NCBI RefSeq assembly: GCF_032062135.1
Contig: NC_092858.1
Location: 167,757,626-167,821,625, forward strand
DNA: 64,000 bases
Source of the DNA: Pyxicephalus adspersus
Taxonomy: Eukaryota; Chordata; Amphibia; Anura; Pyxicephalidae
Reading direction: 5' to 3'
Shown here: piece by piece, positions 23,046-37,021 of the stretch
How positions within the stretch are numbered: position 1 is the stretch's first letter
Layout of the letters: every line of letters starts with the position of its first letter
Position numbers and translations under genes: made by a program
The notes under the pieces: generated by a model
The model's database searches: none
What the model was told of the DNA's origin: nothing
The model's input: only the letters and a program-made list of their open reading frames with translations

Positions 23046-24264
23046 TTACATGTGCACATATACTCCAAAAATAATTGATATGAAGGAAACAAAATATATA
23101 TAAGGCCCCCACAGAGTTTTGCTTCTGTTAATATTAATAATATTTTTATTATTACTATATCCCGGTCTTCAGTCTAGAATAAATGAGACCCATTTCACAC
23201 TGCCCCCTAACATGGCGAAATACACAAACCACGTACAGATATTAAGCCAGCGCTGTTACTAAGGCAGTTTTTCAGTTCCGCGATATTTTTTTTTTGGAAA
23301 AAGGATTATTTTTTTGGACTGTTTACACTAGGGAACCAAACTGGAAAATGCAGCATCCATGCAGGGTGGGTGTGTTATGTTGTAAGCTTTTTATTCCCAA
23401 GACTGAAATAATTGCAGCCCAGTAATCAGTAAATTCACATCTGCCTTAGCTATATAGTGCTTGGCTGAAACCAATGACAAGCTTAGTTTAAGTGATGGGG
23501 GGGGGGACACGGATAGTCATCCGACTTTTTATTTTAACGTGTCCTCAGATATGGAAATGATTTTTTGCCGGTTATATGTTTAACAAATACATGTGTGTTT
23601 TTGATTTACCCATAAGTATATGCTTTCATTGTATTAATTTTTTTGCTTACGTGAAGGCATAGTAATATTTTAAGCTTCATAAGCTATCAGCTGTTGTGTA
23701 CTCTAATTATAAACCCAGTTTTGACAATCTGTTATTGTGGATTCTCCCGGGGATTATCCTTTATTTTAATAATCTGCCATTTAAACCTGCTAATAAACCA
23801 GCAGCCCATTGGTCAAGGCTAAGCACGATCTTCAACACGCCACTACGGGCAACAGAGCCCATGTCAGGTCACGTACTACACCTACTGGAGAATAGGAAGG
23901 GAAAATAGGGCAGACAACATGGCTATACCGGGGCAAATGGGGAAATAATTATTAAAACTGATTTTTTCCCAAAGAACAGCCATCAAAATCCACTGCTGAA
24001 TATTGCACAAACCTTAATCTTGGCCTATAGGCTATACTGAGAAGGGGAAGTTGTTGTATGTACCAGGGTACAATCAAAGGTTTTTTTTTTTCATATTTTT
24101 TTTTATCCTTTGTTGTGGAAAAGCCTGAGTTTGTGAAAACATGATTTTATAACCTCTAGAAACCAAAGAATATTGAAGTGCTAACTCTTTGGGTTTAGGC
24201 TAATTTTGAGCCCTTTTTTGTTTTTAAGCACAACTAAACTCTAGAAATAAAAAATTACAAGCAG

Positions 24265-24605
24265 GTACAGGTGATGACACATTTGCAATAAAATAACCCC
24301 ACCTGCCTGATTGCATTTTTTAAAATACACTCACCTATTCCAGTTCCATTGGGTGTCGCCATCTTCTTTTTTTAGTTCTTTCTAGTTCAGATTTTCGGTG
24401 GCATGCACGCGGGAGTTCATTCAGTTTTGCACACCCCAAGCGATCCCAGGATGCCCAGTACGTTCTTTGCATGATAAGCTGAGCTGCGCAGAAGAAGACA
24501 GCAATCAGGCAGGTAGGTATGCTTTATTGCATATGAGATATTGCCTGTCTCTTTCTGCAATAAATACCTGCCTGATCTCAGATTTTCTATCCTAAAATAA
24601 TGTAG
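24265..24605. mobile_element. Fold-back MITE, family 4 (copy 1)
   Basis: 'acctgcctgattgc' at 24301-24314 is exactly complementary to 24501-24514. 'gcaataaa...acctgcctga' words recur at 24556-24575. Related inverted 'gcaggtaggta' and 'acctgcctg' words are found at 44.06-44.15 kb. Non-coding. Confidence 0.55.
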
Positions 24606-26138
24606 GTTCAGTTCTCTTGTCACACTAAAATAGTGTTTTTTTAAAAATAATTTTTGTGAAGAGGGCCTGCCGCACATCTGGCCGAACAGCAAAGACCAAA
24701 ATAGACTTTGTCTATCTGTTTGGAGTTGGCCATATTGGTAGGGCTTTACCTGAGCTTCTGCTTTTGAGGACTAGTAATGTGATGAATCATGTGGAAATAT
24801 TCAAGAAACAGCAGTAAAACTAGAGGGAAACAATGAATTAGGTGGAAGCAGGGAGATCTTTGCATTCCAGGTCCTCAGGAACAGTCTCCTCTCCAACACT
24901 GAACAGTGAACAGCACAGTAGGGACATCCCCCAAATTCAAATCCAATCTTCTGAGATTACCAATCAGAGACAGAACTACCCTGGATGATGTAAAAAATTA
25001 TGAGGTTTATGGCTTTAAGAATACAATCTTGATTTTTAAAATGTCCTCCAGGTAAAAGCTAAAGTTTTGATGGTTCTTATGCACAATAAATAGTTTAAGA
25101 TGTTTCCTAAAATGTACAAAATCTTTACATCTTGGTCCAGGTCAAAATAAAACTCCAGGTAAATGACTAATATTGTTGAAAAAAGCATATAATATATACA
25201 AGGTACCATTGCTGCTTGAGAATTTAATCATCCTGCCCTGGTTCCGGTGCAGGACCAAAGCCTGCTTAACCTTTATTTACATCCACCATTCTTGGAAATA
25301 TAAATGGTGACCCAGGGAGAAGTAATACTAAACCAGACATACAGAGTACAAATTCCCAGTCTAATTAGCTACTTGCCTGGAGTTAAGTATAAAGAGGTTT
25401 CAAACTTTGCTCATACCACCAGCAGAGTAGCCTTGTCAAGGGCAATGTACCTCTGGCCTTAGGGGCTTCACAAAGGAGAAGATGTTCCAAGGCTGGAGCT
25501 TAATAGCTTGAGTGTCCACATGGAGGGGATAGAGTTGGGAAGAGTTTGTTGCTGTTTCACAAATTTGGACATTTTTTTACAATTGGTGTTCAGTAATTTT
25601 GTTTGCTTAATTTTGCTTTTCTAAAGTCTATAGGCCAGGTATCTGATGCAGACAGCAGTGATTCCATCAGTGCAGCTATCTGCACCATTACATTACAATT
25701 TGGGACACATTATTGATGCCCCCTTGGGGGTGGGCTCTTGATGCCCCCAATCCATAGTCTTAGTCAGCTGTGTTGACTGACTTTGAGAATAATTTAATCA
25801 AAAAGACCGGGGACATTTTATGTGAAAAAAGAAGTACTCTGAGGGCAGCTCTTGAAGATAAATGTGGCATCCAGTTTTTTTTAACCTGAACTAGAGGCAG
25901 TCTACCTCATAGTATACAGCTGCATATAGTTAATCCCTAAAGAATAAAACTAAATCTAAACTCCAAGTTAATGAGATTAAGTATGCAATAGCCTCTTTGA
26001 AACAATTGCCATTTCTAAGTAAAAAAAAGGTTTATTTTTAACTTTTTTCATTCTTTGTTGCATTTCAACACCACTGATCTGTAACCTCTTTGCACCCACC
26101 ACCTGTATATACGCAGCTGCTACATATATTATATAGAT

Positions 26139-26454
26139 CAACGGACCACAATCGGTGGTCCGCAAGAAAATTTTTGGTTGTGCACCCCCCAGCGGGGTCA
26201 GGAGAAGGACCCTTTTGTGGAGGGGGGGGTGCACCAGCCAGGGCTGCCGACCATGTCCACCATATGGACACAACTCGCCCACTCTCCCGTCACAGGCTCA
26301 GACTTGCGATGGGAGAGTGGTCGGGTTCTGGCATCATGACATCACTATGGGGGAAGTTTCTTCCCCTTTGAGTGCCACATGGCTCCCCACGCATGCGCTG
26401 TCTGGATTCTGTGGATTTTGTGGTCCTTAGGTCCGAAAAGGTTGACGACCACTG
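26139..26454. mobile_element. hAT-like MITE with 8-bp target duplication
   Basis: The element is flanked by atatagat at 26131-26138 and again at 26455-26462, an 8-base duplication as hAT elements make. Its right end 'ggtccgaaaaggttgacgac' plus 'cactg' is hAT-like. The left end 'caacggacc' looks like a shortened complement of that end. The inside is GC-rich with a G8 run and no intact ORF. Confidence 0.65.
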
Positions 26455-28889
26455 ATATAGATAATTATAATAGGGGACCATTTCTGTGTATTGTGCACCA
26501 TCATAGCATTGTTTACAGTGGGGGATGGGGACAGAGAGATGTTCCCCCTATAATGGGAAGTAAGCAAGAACCTTCATGGCAGGATGTAAAGGGATGTTTA
26601 AAGGGAATGTTTAAATTAAAGATTCAGATTTAAAACCAGATCTAGCCATGTAGTCAAGTATTGTACATGATACTGTGCCACCTAGTAAAAGGCATAACAG
26701 GCATTAGTGTACTTGGGTTCCATTCATTCTAAATGGTACCTTAACATACTATGCTGGATGACCTGACGATGTTGAGTGCACCACAACAAGGTGCCACATG
26801 TGCCGTGCATTACCTTGCAATGGTAAACAAAAATACGTTCATACAGTTCAAATGAATGGGCTGCCCCTCTTTTCCCCATGGCCGTGCACAGCACAATACG
26901 GATCTATGTGGCCATTTAACCACAGATACGTGTTAACCAGACATGTATTAAAGGCAACTTTAAAAATTACATTAACATGTTGATTTTAGTAATAAGGTTT
27001 ACTTATACTTTAAAATACAAACCTGTTGGGGATAATTTTAAAACAGGAAAAGGAATTTGGATTTTGCTGATACAACACAGCCATTGTATTCTGGTGCAGC
27101 TGTTTTTATGCATGTTCAGGCATTGCATGCCATACTGCCAGTTTTTTGCTTCCTTCAGGCATTTGGGGTCATCTGTTGTCTGCTCTGTATAGGTGGCAGG
27201 TGGTGTCCTCGCTGGCCTTGCGGTGTAATGTCTAATCAGGCTACTCACAGAACATATTTGTGTATGCGAGGATTCTAAATGTTTACAAGAGAGCATACTC
27301 AATAAATAGGATTTAGGGATTGCAGCGGATAATGAAAGATGGGTATAAAATGATGAGGATCAGAAGCTTGGAACAATAACTGAGCTTTGTAGGAATACTG
27401 TGCATCCATAAATATTCAGCATTATAAAACTTTGATAACAAGACAAACTCAATATGGTTTTCTCTATGATGATTTTAGCTTATTCAAAGTGCACCTGTTT
27501 TCTAGGAGGTTTAGGCTGTCTAATGGCCATATAAAACCCATCCAGGTATAAGAATGATTTGTTTTTTAAGGGAATCTAATCCAATGTTAATGGGATTTAA
27601 AAGCCGTTTATAATCTTTGTATATATGAAGATATTAAAAACCATAATCTGAAATTCAGCTATTAAGTTCCATGTTCTAGCAAACCCTACTCTAAAGTGAC
27701 AACCGTCTCTGAATTGTGTGCTTCCATTGTCCCCATCATACAAAATTCCAATAAAGACTGCAAGTGGAGTCTACATACTACTGGTCATAGTTTCTCAAGG
27801 AAAGAAGCAAAGAAACCTCTGTGATTTACCCTTTTGTGATAGAAAGCCTTACAATATTTTAGCAAGTTCCTGAGTTTGGTATACCTTGTATTTTAGGCAT
27901 GTTCAGAATAGTCATATTTTCCTTGGACACCTACTAAAAAATGAGGCACCCTGTCACTGGTAGGCTAATTTTAGGTGTTTGCAAACATCTGTACAAAATC
28001 CTAGTGGTTTCTTTTTTCCCCCCCGTTTTTGGGGAATTGGAACTGTATGTAAAAACCACTTGCAAGCGCCTAAAAAAAATACTTGCACACGTGGTATTAA
28101 GGAGCACCTATTCATGTCTATGGAAGTAGAAGAGATGGCATGTGCCAATACTTCAGCCTGTCCAATAAATGATCACGAACGGACCCATTTGGTTCATAGG
28201 AAACCATTTTTTGCAAGCAAAACCACTTGCCATGAACATGCCCCTTTATGCCCCTCAAACCTTTTTGCTTTTTTTGTGAGTTGTGTTGCTTTCAGGTATA
28301 CAATTTGATATCAACACATGAAAAACAACACTGCATATATATTCATTCATGTATTCATTACAGATCATTGCCATCTGTGTGGTATGGTGCCCTAAAGTGC
28401 AGTGCATACATTTACAGTGTATATGTGTGTGTTGGGGTGACATTCAGAATGAAAAGTCATTGCACATATTCCCTGCCTTATGGTAATGCACATAATGTAT
28501 GTAGATGCAAACACATGTGCACAGGTGTAAAGGAATATTTTTTTTTCTTTATGTTAATTACTAGGAATACTTAATATAGCTTTGGAGGAGGCCATTCTGT
28601 TTAATCTGGTGCAAGCAACTGCTGTATGTCTGGCTGGGTGTGAAGATTTGAAGATCTCACTTTCGGGGGTCTATTTTCATACCAAAACTGAAACATGTAT
28701 GTGACCACTGAGGCACATCTTGTTAAATAGTCATCAGCAACATCTGGCAAGGGGAAACCAGAGGCCACCATGCTCCACCATGATTTAAGGAACTTTTAAC
28801 TAGTCATGGAAGCCTGTATCTGGGGGGTATCTTGGAACTCTATATGGCCAGGGTCAAAGAGTTTATGTTCGCCAGATCTTCTTCTATTC

Positions 28890-29165
28890 CTCTTATACTA
28901 GCCAGGACACTATCTGCATGGAGTTTGCTGGTTCTCCCCATGTCTGCGTTGGTTTCCTCCGCTGTACCCTGTTTTCCTCCCACATCCCAAAAACATGCAG
29001 ATAGGTTAATTGGCTTCCCCCTAAATTGACCTTTGACTGTGGTAATGACATATTACTATGGTAGGGACATTAAATTGTGAGCTCACATGGACTATGGACT
29101 TTGTACAGCGCTGCGTAATATGATGGCACTATATAAATACTGTGTAATAAAAATAATAATAATAA
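28890..29165 (+). mobile_element. L2-like LINE 3' UTR fragment
   Basis: Contains the widely shared L2-type 3' segment: 'gcatggagtttgctggttct', 'ctccccatgtctgcgttggt', 'tttcctcccacatcccaaaa' and 'aggttaattggcttcccc'. This is followed by 'actttgtacagcgctgcgta', 'actatataaatactgtgtaa' and AAT repeats. The tail matches that of the LINE fragment at 1528-1945. Non-coding and 5'-truncated. Confidence 0.75.
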
Positions 29166-32100
29166 TTCTCTGAGAGCTTTAGGCAGGTTGAGTGCAGATA
29201 ATAAGGAGGTAAATTGCAATTGTCCAGGAATTGTGAATGATCTCAGTAGTTCCAATTAATATAATCCCAAAGCCAAAGTCGACACAGACCCCTCAGTCCT
29301 TGCTGAGGTCAACCTCGGTGAACATTGAATCAGTTCCTAAATATTTTGTTACCATTTCCAATGAAAAGTCGTTCATTTTATAGTTTGGTGAGGTTTGTTT
29401 GGATCTTAGGTGTCAGCATGCCCTTGCCAATTCTTGGCTTCATTGCCCTCTATTTTGGGGTTTTGGTATTTCCTTTCTTTTGTTGCATTCTCCATTATTA
29501 TGTATGACATGAGAGTGTTGTTACCTTTCAATGCCCATGGTGATTGCTCTGGCTTTAGAGATTTTAGCAACTAATGCTCTTTATAACTCTCCAGAACCTA
29601 TTATGAGTAATATTAGTATTTGTTGAACTAATTTACCATTGACATTGTGCAAATATAGACAGAAACCTAAAAACAGTTATAATTTCTCTTTCAGTATCTT
29701 ATATTGAAGTAAATACTGCTTCCTGTGGTATATAGCACCACACTTTACTGTCAAAGTGGTCCTCTCTGTAACTTTACACATACACCTGTCACAAAATACA
29801 GCAACAGTACATTAAGTTGTATGTTTATCCCTGAAAAACAGACTGGGACTTTGGCTGGGCTGAAATTATGCTATCGGTCTGCTGCAGACAGGAGGAAGCA
29901 TTTCTTCTGTCTCCTACTTTCTCAATGGTCAGACTGCAACAATGTAGTTTTGTGGCAAGTCATAGTGTAATGCTATGTGCACACGTTGAAAAAATATTTT
30001 TTTAGGATCCAGTGTTTCCAATGAAAGATAAATGAATAAATTATATACTTGTAGCGCTTTTCTATTGTATGGAAATTTGAGTGGGGAAGATGTGCAATTG
30101 GCACCATTTTGCACTCTCCTCCTAGGTGTGAACCGTGGGGGTTCGACAGGGTAAATCAATGAACGGCTTTGGGGGGTTTGGTGTTCTGTACAGCAGGGGG
30201 TGCTCAGACATTTCTGAACCCAACCAAGAACTGCACACACTTCAGGATATACATCATTGTGTCACCCCAGGAAAGTGACCCTGAGTGACAACTGATTAAA
30301 GATGACTCCATCTTTCTAAATAGAAAATCCAATGTAGCCATGTGTGGGGCATGTATTGTGATTTTACAGGGAGCTAAAAAATATCTGGAAACATGACCTT
30401 ATATGCATACACTTACAATGGAACATATGTATCTGAAGCAAGGCGTGCTTTAAACATGCAGCAGTATTGGTGTGTTGTGTATTCTGAAACATTATTTTGA
30501 AATTTCAATACGAAAATGTTACAAATACCACAAATATGGGTTTACAGAGCAAATTTTAGGAATCTAGAATAGCTCCGCTCTGTTCGAAGGCTGGTATAGT
30601 ATACAAAACAATGGCAATTTGAAGTTGGAAGAGGAAAGGGTTGGATTAGTAAAAATTAGTAAAAATTGATTTTTGATTGATTACCATCTGCCACATAACA
30701 GCTAATCTCTATACCTAAATCTATATCTGTATAGTTAAGGGGTTAATAAACATCATTCATTCCAGGGGAAGACGTTAGATGGGGATAGAGAGCAGTTACT
30801 TTTATGGGATGGTGATTTCACTTGGTCCTGCTGGTTTTTAATTTCTTTGGCAAATTTAAAATATGGCACGGAGGCCAGACCAACAAAGTGCCATACAATG
30901 CACATAGTAGTCTGTTGTGCTGCTGTAATTGAAGGTTTGCAGGCTTTGTGAGAAGCCCATTTGATGTTCATGCTGGGCTGTCAGTCTATAGCACAGATTG
31001 GGATGCCATTTGAGCAATGGAATATGAATTCTGCTAGAAGGCAGATTTCAGCATGTGCACCTTTAAAGAGTCCAAACCCACTGTGCCTGTTCAATAGATT
31101 TACCATAAAACCCCAAAATTCAATAATTTCTCTGCAGATTTTACTGCTCGTTCTATACAGCAGCTAGATAATGGTATTGGTTAAAGGGTAGCTCCAACAA
31201 AATAGGCAGAGTACACACAGAGTGACATTCACTTTCAATAGGAATCATTGATCTTATACAAAATTATTTTAACTGTACACCAACCATGGTGAAATGTCCA
31301 AATGTTTGTGCATTGATAACCAACACAACTATGGGGGCATACAAGTAGCTGGCAAGGTTCCATATGCCAGGAATCTCATAGGAACCACTGTTCCCACCAC
31401 CCACCTTAACAAGTCATATGTTATTCAGCTACCCTGCTAGAGTTTTATATCTGCCTGTGCTCCTTTGGAAAGGTTTTTGGAAACTCCCTACCCATTGTGT
31501 CACCTAGACTGGATAAAAAGGAGAATTTGAGTCTATCAGCTTATATCTGTACAGTACTACTTTTACTATATTGCATCAGCATGAACATATTGACAGTTAT
31601 TCTTTATATGCTGATTTATGCTGGCCCTTCACTATTCAATATGTGCACTACCAGGTAAATGATCACTGTCTCCCCAATATTGATGGTTTACCTGGTTACC
31701 ACTGTATCTCCCCTACTGCTCCGACCACCATTGGGAAAACAGTGGGAAGTTCCAATCAATGGTCACTTGATCAGACATTGATTTGAAATGCCCTTTTTTA
31801 ATGGGTGTGAATGACCAGTATTACTTAGAAGTTGAGGCAACAAGTAACCTCAACACAGACCATACATAATTAGTGTAATACTACAGAACCCAGTACCCAT
31901 GATAAAGGAGATAGTCAGAGATTGTATACCTGTTAGGAGAATAGGAACACTGACATTTTTTGACATTCTTACACCCCCTTTGATATAACTAGCTTGGGGG
32001 CCACACACAATAAATGCCAAAGGACCATAGGTTGGGTACAAGGTCATTAAACTGATCACATTCAAGAACAGTTGGTTTGTAATGAGAGAAGTTTCACAGG

Positions 32101-32389
32101 CCTGATTTAAACTGCGTTAATTAAAATTGTCCCATTGTTTGCCAAACCCGAACCCAAAACTGAATCCCACTGAAGTCTATCGGGACTGTATCTTACCAAT
32201 AAATCTTACAAACCATGAACATGCAGGACTTTAAATTCACAATTTACCCAAATTTCATGGCTATTGGTAATCAGGGACCATGTGATACAGACTGCCTAGG
32301 CAAGAAAATGGGTACTTCCAAACAATAACATGATTTGTTAGCCCTACTCTGCACCCTTTTCATATGAAGTTATTGACAGGGCCTCTTTA
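29166..32389. other. Intron stretch, nothing recognised
   Basis: 29970-30130 ('gctatgtgcacacgttg') may be an eroded MITE end. No other feature supported. Confidence 0.45.
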
Positions 32390-32640
32390 AGGCTTTCATT
32401 GTATCGCCTTCCTTGCTGTCATGCTGTTGAGTCTCTGTCTTCCCCCTGATTAAATCCCTGCTCTTTTGTTTCTGCAGTAAGTTGATTACCTCAGCTGTCA
32501 GCATTGTAAATATTTTAATGTAATCGCTTTCTGTTCATTGTGTTCTGAGTTTAATGCATTCAGCCAGTGTTACACTACGGTTGTCGGGTGTTCTATTTCT
32601 GGAAATAATTGACTGTTCGTATTTTTAGAAACAGACGTGA
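32390..32640. promoter_or_regulatory. Candidate conserved regulatory block
   Basis: Unique, non-repetitive sequence with 'ccctgattaaatccc', 'tcagctgtca' (E-box CAGCTG at 32492-32497 joined to a TGTCA word) and 'gtaatcgctttctg'. It has the texture of a vertebrate conserved non-coding element. No alignment was possible. Confidence 0.3.
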
Positions 32641-33929
32641 ATTGTTACATTAGTATTGACGTAGAAAAAGAATGGCTTTGGAAGGTTCACAGGCCAGCGT
32701 GCACTTGGATGACCAAGTTAGGTTTTGGGCTGCTGTTAAATGTACGTACTCATGCAATGGGGTCACCACCACCCCTACATTGTATGAGATAAATGCTCAT
32801 TAGGCCAAGTAGGGAAAGAAGTACAAATTTCATTATTTCTCATACCTGCAGACCTACTTGTAATCATGAAACCAATCTCTGAATCCACGTCAATTGTTCA
32901 TCATGGCCCTCAGAAGTCAATCCCTACAGTGTACGACCGGTAATCCTGCATTGCACAGAAAGACGACGAGGGCGCCCAAAGATGTCAGTCCTTTTTCGAG
33001 GGTGCTAAGGTGATTGTAGATATTATTCCCACTCAAACAAGCACTATACATAACCTAAATATGTTTTTTCTAATTTTTCGATGAGTGGTGAGGAATAAGA
33101 ACACTTGTCAAGCATTTCATTGCCATCTGTGTCCCATTTGTAGATCCACCCTCTCTGTCCTGGGGACAATTGTCACGAAAACCAAAAGTGATAGAAAAAT
33201 CCAATATTTTACAGTTATTGCCAGAACAGCAAACAGAGGAACACCCTAATTTAGTAAACTGCTTCTAACTACCTGATAAGTCTCTGGGAAAGGAGGTGAA
33301 GGCAAAAAAAGAAAGATTTCCTCAACCAATAAGTCTCAATGTGACCCAAACTTGACCACTGTACCCAAACTGAACAACCACTGTGCACAAAAAAAATGGC
33401 TGCCCCCATGTATATATGCAATTCTAACAGGAACAAAACTAAAAAGATAATAGCTACATTTTTTAAAGCAAACTTCTGTATTGTCTAATTAGGACAAAAC
33501 AAAGAGTTTGCTTTAACCTCAACAAGCCCATCAGTATATTTTTACTTTTAAGTATTTATACTTATCTCTATTCCCCCTAGCCAAATAATCATTGAACCCA
33601 TAAAATGTTGGGGGGACCCATGGCATTTGTAAACTTTATATCAGTCCAGAGTGAAGCTAAATGAACATTTAGGTGTGCCAATCTTGAGCAATGAAACAGC
33701 GGTGGAGCAGTGGAAAGGTAAAGATAGCGACCGAAGGGCATATGGTCTGGGATGGGATTTTGTTCACTTTACATTCACCTAAACAAAATCCACGGCTCAA
33801 ACATTTGAAGTGATTGTGATTGCATTCTCTCCTGTTCTTGCAGAAAGTAAAATAATAAAAAAATTTGATTTTATTCTACAATAAAAAAAAATACAGTACA
33901 AAAAAAAAATTAATCCCCATTTTCTTGAA

Positions 33930-34060
33930 GTTATTTTTACTTTGCAGACACTAATGATTTAAGTGTGAGCCTGCAGATCTATTTAAAGAGCTGCGACTGA
34001 CAGCCCCTCCTCCATCGTCTGTGCGCTTCTGGATGCAGGAAAAATAAAGATTTCAAACAA
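33930..34060. promoter_or_regulatory. Candidate conserved regulatory block (short)
   Basis: 'cactaatgatttaagtgtga' contains a TAAT homeodomain core and an NKX-like AAGTG word. It is followed by 'ctatttaaagagctgcgact', unlike the repeat-rich surroundings. Weak evidence. Confidence 0.22.
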
Positions 34061-35718
34061 TAAGAGAAACAAACACAATTAGGTCAATAAATAATATTGG
34101 GGGTCAATAAAATGTTCCCCAAAGAAAATGTTGCAATGCAATGTTAAAGGATTTCTTCTCTAATCTGAACACATAAATATGCAAATTGCCATTCCTAATG
34201 CCTTATTTTACAAATGATTCTTTGGCCTCAGTACTGTAAGTTGCTGATGTGGTACAGAGGTACATATAGAGTTCCAAATTCATTTGATGCCTTTTCCTGT
34301 TATGGTTCTTTTTTTAAAAAAAATTAGAAATGGCAGCCTATGCAAGAAGAAACATGTAATGAGTTGAAGCTTAGACATTCTTACATGAGATGGCTGCATT
34401 AGTTTTGACTTGGTTAGGCTTTCTTTTCATTATTTAACTGGTGAAGCTGCCAGCAACACAATGTGTACCGACTGTGCTATGTCTATGGAAGAGCAGATTT
34501 GTCATCATAGGACAGGCCTACAGAACACTTCATTTTTCTTATTCTCGATACCATGGGGGGTGTTTTATAATTCCAAGAGAACTCTGCAAGAGGTCCCACT
34601 CATTGAATTTTTGGTGGGATCCACCAGCATAATTTTACACTTATCAAACAGATTTAAAAAGTCTGGTGTATTTACCCAAGTAAGGGGGATCAAACAAGAA
34701 ATGTTTATTGGTAAGGTGTTCATGTGGTTAGAGAGGAAGCAGTACAGTGTATGATTGCATTGTATGTTCTTCTTGCACCTGATGGGGTTAACAAGCTGGC
34801 ACCCGCTGGGCTTAAAATCAATGCCAAGAGCTGAGGGCCGGCTTGTGCAGAGCTGACTGTAGAGAGGACGTGAGCGGAATCCCCAATGCAAGGGTGCGGG
34901 CTGCATTTTCTGACACAGGAAATAATATATACAGTGGTACAGTCAGGTGGTAATGGGAATGCGGCAGCTGATTGGAAGCGGCACACACAGCAGCCCGGCG
35001 TGTGTTGTTACAATGTGAACGACAACATTTTTTGACAAAATAAAACAGAAACCAAACTAAAGTTCCAGTTTTAAAAATATATGATCAAGACAGGTCATTA
35101 TTGCAGAAAGGGACAGGAGCTGCGCCTCCTGCAATCATTCATCCCACCTGGCTCATTGCTCTGGGTATTGGTAGCCAGGATACCCGGCAATCCCAGCTTC
35201 CCATGTGTGCGCTGAGATTGAATGAATATTTGCATGGGAGATACGTCATCCTGCCCAGCCAACCAAGATAGCCAAAGATTGTCTCCAGGAAGAAAAGAAT
35301 GAAGAAGATGGCCGCGCCTTATGATGGAACAGGGACAGGTGTATATATAGTCCTGCTTTAAATGCAGCTCATTGTGGTATGACTCCATGCATCATGCTGC
35401 AAAACATAAAATATAATGCATTTGTGTTCCTACTGTTAACAAAAAAAAAAAAATCCCACACATTAAGTTGTTGGAAAAGAGATGCCAGCGCACGTCAACT
35501 CCATTGCTTTAAACACATCTCCACACATGTTAAATGCAATGGTAGTGGAATCAATCCAACCGTCGAACCTTTTTACTATTTTGTAGTTTGTTAATGCATT
35601 TTATAGTGGATTGTCGCGCATTATGTCCTGTGTTTACATGCATTGCATTAAGACAGCCTATTAAAAATGAATGGGCTGTCAATGCTTCCAACTGCATCAG
35701 CAAAAGAATATATGACCC

Positions 35719-35850
35719 TTGTTTTCCAATGCAACACGCTACCTTGTGTTGTCTTACATTGTGGTACACCAGAAAAAGGATATAAAATCTTTGTTTTCCA
35801 ATGCAACACACTACCAAGTGTTGCGTTACAATATGGTGCACAATGTTACA
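35719..35850 (+). repeat. 72-bp direct duplication
   Basis: 'gttttccaatgcaacac' recurs at 35721 and 35793, followed in both units by 'gctacc..gtgttg..ttaca.t.tggt'. The two units are adjacent. The surrounding 35580-35700 shares 'gcattgcatt' and 'atgaatgggctg' words with 26850, a further dispersed repeat I cannot name. Confidence 0.55.
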
Positions 35851-36349
35851 TTATCTTGGGATGGGGAATTTAATAAAATGAAAACACTGCAAAGCATGCC
35901 ATGTGTGTTTCTGCATGATGCAGAAATGTTTACGGGCACAATATGAAACATGCGCAAATAAACTAACCCAGATTTTATAAAATTTTCCTAATTTGTAAGA
36001 ATTACATATGAATTGCAAATATTAAGCAACATTTTTGACAGATCCCCACTCCCTTCTGTTCAGTAGGTACTGTTGCAGTCTTCACAATGCCCATTCTTAA
36101 GCCTCATACAGACGCTTGAAATGATTTTGTGATTTCTATTGCGTGTTCCATTGCGAGTGGGAAGGATGAGCAAGCTGAACCCCAATGTGCGCTTCTTTCA
36201 TTGTTATGAAAATTACAATATAAAATTGGTATGAAATTACAAAATGACAAGGGTAGCAATTATTTTTAGGAAATTTTTTAATGTTTGGGGATTCTCAAAC
36301 ATTTTGTGATGAGTCAGTGCCGTTTACCGCTTTTCTTTCCTGATATTTT

Positions 36350-36720
36350 TAGCTTGTGTTGAATTAGTGTTGTCTAGTAGCCGTTTATGCGTGTCACAGC
36401 GCCTGCAGGCTTTTGACACATTAACGGGGAGAGCCAGGACTCGGGAGGACCTGCTCGGGAGGGGCCAGTGAAAGATTTGAGAATGCTATCATTATGTCCT
36501 GTAACCCTTTCTTCCCAATGCCATCAGTAATGGGCTGCCAGTCACTGCTACCAAATTGTGCGCCCGTGCTGTATCTAATTGTGAAGGTCACCTTTTGTGA
36601 AAGTGACATTGTGAAATATTCCCCGTCCGCTGAATAAATGTCCTATCGCATTTTTCTTTTTGTCATGTAATGAAATCTGACAAATGAATCGCTGTTGTGG
36701 GAGGTTGGATAATTAACTCG
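36350..36720. promoter_or_regulatory. Candidate conserved regulatory block
   Basis: Complex sequence without simple repeats: 'cgtgtcacagcgcctgcagg', 'ttgacacattaacgg', 'ctatcattatgtcctgtaac' and 'ggttggataattaactcgtt'. TAAT/ATTA cores and TGACA words are present. Only conservation could confirm it. Confidence 0.28.
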
Positions 36721-37021
36721 TTAGATACTGCAAACAACACAACTATTACACATTCCAATGTTCTTAATAATCCTCAAAAATGTTTCAATAATCAAAATTT
36801 TATATCAGGGAACTTGGGCTTTTTGATTTAAACTGACCATAAACCAAATAATTACACTTCACCCACAATTCATAAAAAAAAAGTTCTAAAAATGAATCCA
36901 AAATAAGCAATGTATCTAAAAACAGCTCACTCCCTGCGATTGGGCCTAAGGAATACAAGGCTAATGGCCTTGAGTCCAAATATAACTAGACATACGCTAT
37001 GCAATGCTTTTTGATGGATTA

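Larger units (their letters stand above)
22360..28889. other. Intron stretch outside listed repeats
   Basis: Includes a 10-G run near 23497-23506 and GT-rich patches, otherwise ordinary AT-rich intron. No exon with matching splice sites recognised. Confidence 0.5.

Noticed and set aside
26090..26430. Several ~90-codon frames
   Set aside because: They lie inside the GC-rich hAT-like element and have no transposase similarity.
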